Shown: piece after piece, positions 22,993 to 26,033 of the stretch
How the letters are laid out: each line of letters starts with the position of its first letter
Numbering within the stretch: position 1 is the stretch's first letter
From: DATGMP01 sp035293565
GTDB lineage: Bacteria > Pseudomonadota > Alphaproteobacteria > BOG-932 > Roseiterribacteraceae
Length of the DNA stretch: 26,033 nt
NCBI GenBank assembly: GCA_035293565.1
Contig: DATGMP010000039.1
Location: forward strand, 1-26,033
Direction of reading: 5' to 3'
Notes under the pieces: model-generated
Told to the model about the DNA's origin: nothing
Seen by the model: the letters and a program-made list of their open reading frames with translations, nothing else
Database searches by the model: none
Made by a program: the position numbers and the translations under genes

Positions 22993-23799
22993 ATGGCGTT
23001 GAAAGCGTATCAGCTGGCGGCTGGCCCCGGATGGTCGGTCTCCGACATCCTCTGCACCTCGGGTCCGCAAGATCGGCCATTCGAGGAGCGGCACGGTTCC
23101 ATCTCCGTCGCAGCAGTCGTGAGCGGCACGTTCCAGTACAGGACCGCCGAGGGGCGGGCGACCTTGGTGCCGGGCGCGCTCATGCTGGGGAATGCCGGCG
23201 CCTGCTTCGAATGCGGGCATGAGCATGGGGTGGGCGACCGCTGCCTCTCCTTTCATTTCGAGCCGGATTGGTTCGCCGAAATCGTCTCGTCGATCCGGGG
23301 CGCGCGGCGGATCGGTTTCTCGGTGCCTCGGATCCCGCCGTCCGAGGCGCTTGCCCCGCTCGTGGCTGCGGCCGAAGCCGCCGGCCAAGATCGCCTGGAA
23401 TTGGAGGAGATCGGGGTCCGGATGGCGGGCGCCGCGGTGCTGTCCCAGGAAGGCGCCTCCGTTGCTCCGGCGAGCGCCCGCGACCGGCGACGGGTTACCG
23501 AGGCGGTCAGGCTGATCGAGGCCGAGCCTGACGAGCCGATCACGCTGACGGGCTTAGCCCGCGCGGTGGCGATGAGCCCCTATCATTTTCTACGCACATT
23601 CAGCGCCGTGGTCGGACTGACGCCCCACCAGTTCATTCTGGGCCAACGCCTTCGCCGCGCGGCCGCGCGGCTTCGTCGGACCGACGACCCCATCGCGGAT
23701 ATCGCCTTCGATTCCGGGTTTGGCGACCTATCGACCTTCAACCGACGGTTCCGCCGCATCATGGGCGTGACGCCCAGCGCGTGGCGCCAACGGGTCTGA
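22993..23799 (+). CDS. AraC-family transcriptional regulator
   Basis: The 268-aa protein has an N-terminal cupin-like sensor (about 1-150; GSISVAAVVSGTFQYRTAEGRATLVPGALMLGNAGACFECGHEH) and a C-terminal AraC/XylS DNA-binding domain. The first helix-turn-helix is at about 184-206 (LTGLARAVAMSPYHFLRTFSAVVG). The second is at about 234-258 (IADIAFDSGFGDLSTFNRRFRRIMGVTP). The His/Cys-rich stretch C71-x2-C74-x-H76-x-H78 in the sensor could bind a metal. The frame extends 51 codons further upstream, but that part overlaps the divergent gene and does not resemble the family. It probably controls the divergent VOC operon. Confidence 0.9.
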   Translation: MALKAYQLAAGPGWSVSDILCTSGPQDRPFEERHGSISVAAVVSGTFQYRTAEGRATLVPGALMLGNAGACFECGHEHGVGDRCLSFHFEPDWFAEIVSSIRGARRIGFSVPRIPPSEALAPLVAAAEAAGQDRLELEEIGVRMAGAAVLSQEGASVAPASARDRRRVTEAVRLIEAEPDEPITLTGLARAVAMSPYHFLRTFSAVVGLTPHQFILGQRLRRAAARLRRTDDPIADIAFDSGFGDLSTFNRRFRRIMGVTPSAWRQRV

Positions 23800-23802
23800 G
23801 CG

Positions 23803-24315
23803 TCAGAGCTCGCCCGCCATCTCGGCCAGCTTCGCGACGGTGTTCATATTGCGGGCCGTACCGTTCTTGGCAGCCGGAATCTTCAGTTTCGAGCGGCCCA
23901 TGCCATCCCCGTAATGGACGTAGATTTCCCGCCTTCCCAAGGCGATCTCCTCATCCGCGCGGCCGGTTGCCTTGTCGGCTGCGTCCTTGGGCGGTGGGGA
24001 ATCGAGGAAGATCGCGACTGTCCGGTTCGGGGCTCTGTCGGGGAAGGGGTTGGCGGCGATCACGGCCGCCATTTCCGCCGCGCCGCGAACCAGGACGCCG
24101 ATCGGCTTGCCCGCATGGGCCTCGAGCCGCCTTTCAAGCGCCGCCTTGACCTTGGCTTCCGGCAATGCGCTTTCGAACACGACATTGCCGCTGGCGATAT
24201 AGGTTCTGACCTTGCGGAAGCCCGAAGCCTCACAAAGGGCCTTCAGATCCGTCATGGCGAGCTTCCCTGTTCCCCCGACATTCACGGCCCGAAGAAGCGC
24301 CACATAGGCGGTCAT
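23803..24315 (-). CDS. DUF1697 family protein
   Basis: The 170-aa protein has the DUF1697 signature: MTAYVALLRAVNVGGTGKLAMTDLKALCEASGF, then VRTYIASGNVVFESA, and a C-terminal SKLKIPAAKNGTARNMNTVAKLAEM. The family is widespread and of unknown function. GGAGAGGAAG before the ATG supports the start. It converges on the AraC gene, with three bases between the stop codons, and diverges from the rpsL promoter. Confidence 0.92.
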   Translation of the reverse strand: MTAYVALLRAVNVGGTGKLAMTDLKALCEASGFRKVRTYIASGNVVFESALPEAKVKAALERRLEAHAGKPIGVLVRGAAEMAAVIAANPFPDRAPNRTVAIFLDSPPPKDAADKATGRADEEIALGRREIYVHYGDGMGRSKLKIPAAKNGTARNMNTVAKLAEMAGEL

Positions 24316-24347
24316 TTCGTCTTCCTCTCCAAGAGCTTAAAATATTG

Positions 24348-24360
24348 CCAGGTCGCCTGG
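24348..24360. repeat. Palindrome between DUF1697 and the rpsL promoter
   Basis: CCAGG (24348-24352) and CCTGG (24356-24360) form a dyad with a three-base centre. It lies nine bases before the -35 box of the rpsL promoter and about 33 bases before the DUF1697 ATG. It could be an operator for either direction, or chance. Confidence 0.3.
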
Positions 24361-24369
24361 ACCCCTCGC

Positions 24370-24398
24370 TTGACGGGCGGGGGCGACGCGCCTATAAC
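24370..24398 (+). promoter_or_regulatory. Strong promoter of the rpsL-rpsG-fusA operon
   Basis: TTGACG (24370-24375), a 17-base spacer and TATAAC (24393-24398) match the sigma-70 consensus in five of six positions each, the best promoter in the window. It would start transcription near 24405 and give a leader of about 250 bases. Confidence 0.8.
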
Positions 24399-24404
24399 GC
24401 CGCG

Positions 24405-24654
24405 ATCCGCGAGGGGGTTGGTAGTCGGCGTTCTTTGTGCCGAGACACACTTCGTCCGGTAAGCCTGTTTTTCACATAGCCGCACCCGACGACGACTGAA
24501 TCGGACGGCGCTCGAACCGAACCCTCGGGGTGGCGTGCGCGCTCGCCTTGATGGGTTTTCTCGTTTTTTCATCCTTGGCTGCCGGGGCTCGGGCCTTTGA
24601 TTTCCAGGGATTTGGGTGGACGGTAGGAACGGAACTTTTGTTGGAACGGAACTG
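24405..24654 (+). promoter_or_regulatory. Long rpsL leader with a terminator-like fold
   Basis: This untranslated stretch has no credible gene. AACCC (24520-24524) can pair with GGGTT (24553-24557) around an inner GGCG/CGCC stem (24532-24535 with 24544-24547), followed by a T-rich run (24556-24569). ACCC (24521-24524) can instead pair locally with GGGT (24528-24531). Two exclusive folds before a T-tract suggest attenuation, but only by inspection. The 3' end holds a duplicated segment next to the ribosome binding site. Confidence 0.4.
24626..24653 (+). repeat. Duplicated 11-base segment at the rpsL ribosome binding site
   Basis: GGAACGGAACT occurs at 24626-24636 and again at 24643-24653, a period of 17 bases. 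The second copy ends one base before the rpsL ATG (24655) and supplies its only purine-rich ribosome binding site. Confidence 0.75.
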
Positions 24655-25026
24655 ATGCCGACGATCAACCAGCTCATCCGCAAGCCGCGGCAGCCGCTGC
24701 AAGCGCGCAACAAGGTTCCCGCGCTCGCGGCCTGTCCGCAGAAGCGCGGCGTCTGCACGCGCGTCTATACGACGACCCCGAAGAAGCCGAACTCGGCGCT
24801 CCGCAAGGTTGCCCGCGTGCGTCTGACCAACGGCTACGAGGTTACGAGCTATATCCCCGGCGAGGGCCATAACCTTCAGGAGCACTCGGTCGTCATGATC
24901 CGCGGCGGCCGCGTGAAGGACCTGCCGGGCGTGCGTTATCACATCATTCGCGGCTCCCTCGATACGCAGGGCGTCAAGGACCGCAAGCAGTCGCGCTCGA
25001 AATACGGCGCGAAGCGGCCGAAGTAA
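24655..25026 (+). CDS. rpsL: 30S ribosomal protein S12
   Basis: The 123-aa protein is a full-length S12 (MPTINQLIRKPRQPLQARNKVPAL, CTRVYTTTPKKPNSALRKVARVRLTNGYEVTSYIPGEGHNLQEHSVVMIRGGRVKDLPGVRYHIIRG). K43 and K88, the classic streptomycin-resistance sites, are sensitive-type, and D89, which RimO methylthiolates in other bacteria, is present. S12 lies at the decoding centre. The frame is open 13 codons upstream, but the family start MPTINQL fixes 24655. rpsG follows after 18 bases. Confidence 0.98.
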   Translation: MPTINQLIRKPRQPLQARNKVPALAACPQKRGVCTRVYTTTPKKPNSALRKVARVRLTNGYEVTSYIPGEGHNLQEHSVVMIRGGRVKDLPGVRYHIIRGSLDTQGVKDRKQSRSKYGAKRPK

Positions 25027-25044
25027 GGGCGGGAGGAACAGAGC

Positions 25045-25515
25045 ATGTCGCGTCGCCGCCAAGCCGATAAGCGGGAAGTTCTGCCGGACGCCAAGTTCGG
25101 GGACGTCACGCTCGCGAAGTTCATGAACGTCATGATGGTCGACGGCAAGAAATCCGTCGCCGAGGGCATCGTCTATCAGGCGCTGGACCGGATCGGGCAA
25201 CGGACCCGCGCCGAGCCGCTGCGCGTCTTCCACGATGCGCTGAACAATGTGCGGCCCTATGTCGAGGTCCGTTCCCGCCGCGTCGGCGGCGCCACCTATC
25301 AGGTGCCGGTCGAGGTTCGCCCGGATCGCAGCCAGGCGCTGGCGATCCGCTGGCTGATCACGGCGTCCCGCGCCCGCTCGGAGCGGACGATGATGGAGCG
25401 CCTGTCGAACGAGCTCATGGACGCGGCCCAGCAGCGCGGCGCCGCGATCAAGAAGCGTGAGGACACGCATCGCATGGCGGAGGCCAATAAGGCCTTCTCG
25501 CACTACCGCTGGTAA
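25045..25515 (+). CDS. rpsG: 30S ribosomal protein S7
   Basis: The 156-aa protein has the S7 layout: MSRRRQADKREVLPDAKFGDVTLAKFMNVMMVDGKKSVAEGIVYQALD, then VRPYVEVRSRRVGGATYQVPVEVRPDRSQALAIRWLI, ending in AEANKAFSHYRW. S7 nucleates assembly of the 30S head and lies at the E site. GGGAGGAAC is its ribosome binding site. In E. coli S7 binds the long rpsL-rpsG gap to repress the operon; here the gap is only 18 bases, so that mechanism is unlikely at this place. Confidence 0.98.
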   Translation: MSRRRQADKREVLPDAKFGDVTLAKFMNVMMVDGKKSVAEGIVYQALDRIGQRTRAEPLRVFHDALNNVRPYVEVRSRRVGGATYQVPVEVRPDRSQALAIRWLITASRARSERTMMERLSNELMDAAQQRGAAIKKREDTHRMAEANKAFSHYRW

Positions 25516-25535
25516 CGGGCGGCATCCCACCCATC

Positions 25536-26033
25536 ATGTCCCGCACCCATCCCCTCGATCGTTATCGCAATATCGGCATCATGGCCCACATCGATGCCGG
25601 TAAGACGACGACGACCGAGCGGATTCTGTACTACACCGGAAAGTCGTATAAAATCGGCGAGGTGCACGAAGGCACCGCGACGATGGACTGGATGGAGCAG
25701 GAGCAGGAGCGGGGGATCACGATCACCTCGGCCGCGACCACCTGCTACTGGCGGGAGCACCGGATCAACATCATCGACACGCCGGGTCATGTCGACTTCA
25801 CTATCGAGGTGGAGCGGAGCCTGCGCGTACTGGACGGCGCGTGCGCCGTGTTCGACGCGGTTGCCGGTGTCGAGCCGCAGTCCGAGACGGTCTGGCGCCA
25901 GGCGGACAAGTACCATGTCCCGCGCATCGCCTACGTCAACAAGATGGACCGCATGGGCGCGGACTTCTACATGTCGTACAACTCGATCTTGAAGCTCCTC
26001 GGCGCCAACGCCGCTCCGATCCAGATCCCGATC
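25536..26033 (+). CDS. fusA: Elongation factor G, N-terminal part (cut by right edge)
   Basis: The first 166 codons of EF-G are present and open to the edge. The GTPase motifs are G1 AHIDAGKTT (P-loop), switch I with RGITITSAATT, G3 DTPGHVDF and G4 NKMD. EF-G translocates tRNAs and mRNA after peptide transfer. It starts 20 bases after rpsG, with only a weak GGGCGG before the ATG, so translation may rely on coupling to rpsG. Confidence 0.98.
   Translation, partial: MSRTHPLDRYRNIGIMAHIDAGKTTTTERILYYTGKSYKIGEVHEGTATMDWMEQEQERGITITSAATTCYWREHRINIIDTPGHVDFTIEVERSLRVLDGACAVFDAVAGVEPQSETVWRQADKYHVPRIAYVNKMDRMGADFYMSYNSILKLLGANAAPIQIPI

Overview
The window looks like chromosomal DNA of a GC-rich alphaproteobacterium. 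It carries the conserved translation/transcription block in alphaproteobacterial order: tRNA-Trp, secE, nusG, rplK, rplA, rplJ, rplL, rpoB, rpoC, and further on rpsL, rpsG, fusA. The very short SecE (66 aa) and the sizes of RpoB (1399 aa) and RpoC (1385 aa) fit that class. I cannot place the order safely. RpoC reads somewhat like Rhodospirillales, while the TonB-dependent receptor is of a type common in sphingomonads and caulobacters.

Left accessory part (1-5422). A TonB-dependent receptor runs off the left edge on the minus strand behind an AT-rich promoter island. Next come a HAD-type hydrolase (minus) and a small hypothetical protein (plus). Then follows a plus-strand cassette of a sterol-desaturase/fatty-acid-hydroxylase membrane enzyme, a TetR regulator and a 3-ketosteroid-dehydrogenase-like flavoprotein. 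The cassette promoter lies inside a 35-bp dyad that is a strong candidate operator for the TetR protein, suggesting an autoregulated lipid- or steroid-modifying unit.

Core part (5446-17671). A promoter precedes tRNA-Trp, followed by secE-nusG, rplK-rplA, rplJ-rplL and rpoB-rpoC. Untranslated leaders before rplK and rplJ and a hairpin between rplL and rpoB sit where L1, L10 and RNAP-level control act in other bacteria. An intrinsic terminator closes the unit after rpoC.

Inserted accessory part (17888-24315). Seven non-ribosomal genes separate rpoC from rpsL. They are a Gfo/Idh/MocA-epimerase fusion translationally coupled to a GT4 glycosyltransferase, an SDR oxidoreductase whose ribosome binding site lies in a perfect hairpin, a VOC protein with a small hypothetical protein (minus), an AraC-family regulator (plus), and a DUF1697 protein (minus).

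Right part (24370-26033). A near-consensus promoter drives a leader of about 250 nt and then rpsL, rpsG and fusA (cut by the right edge). The leader contains a terminator-like fold and a duplicated ribosome-binding-site segment, so it may be regulated.
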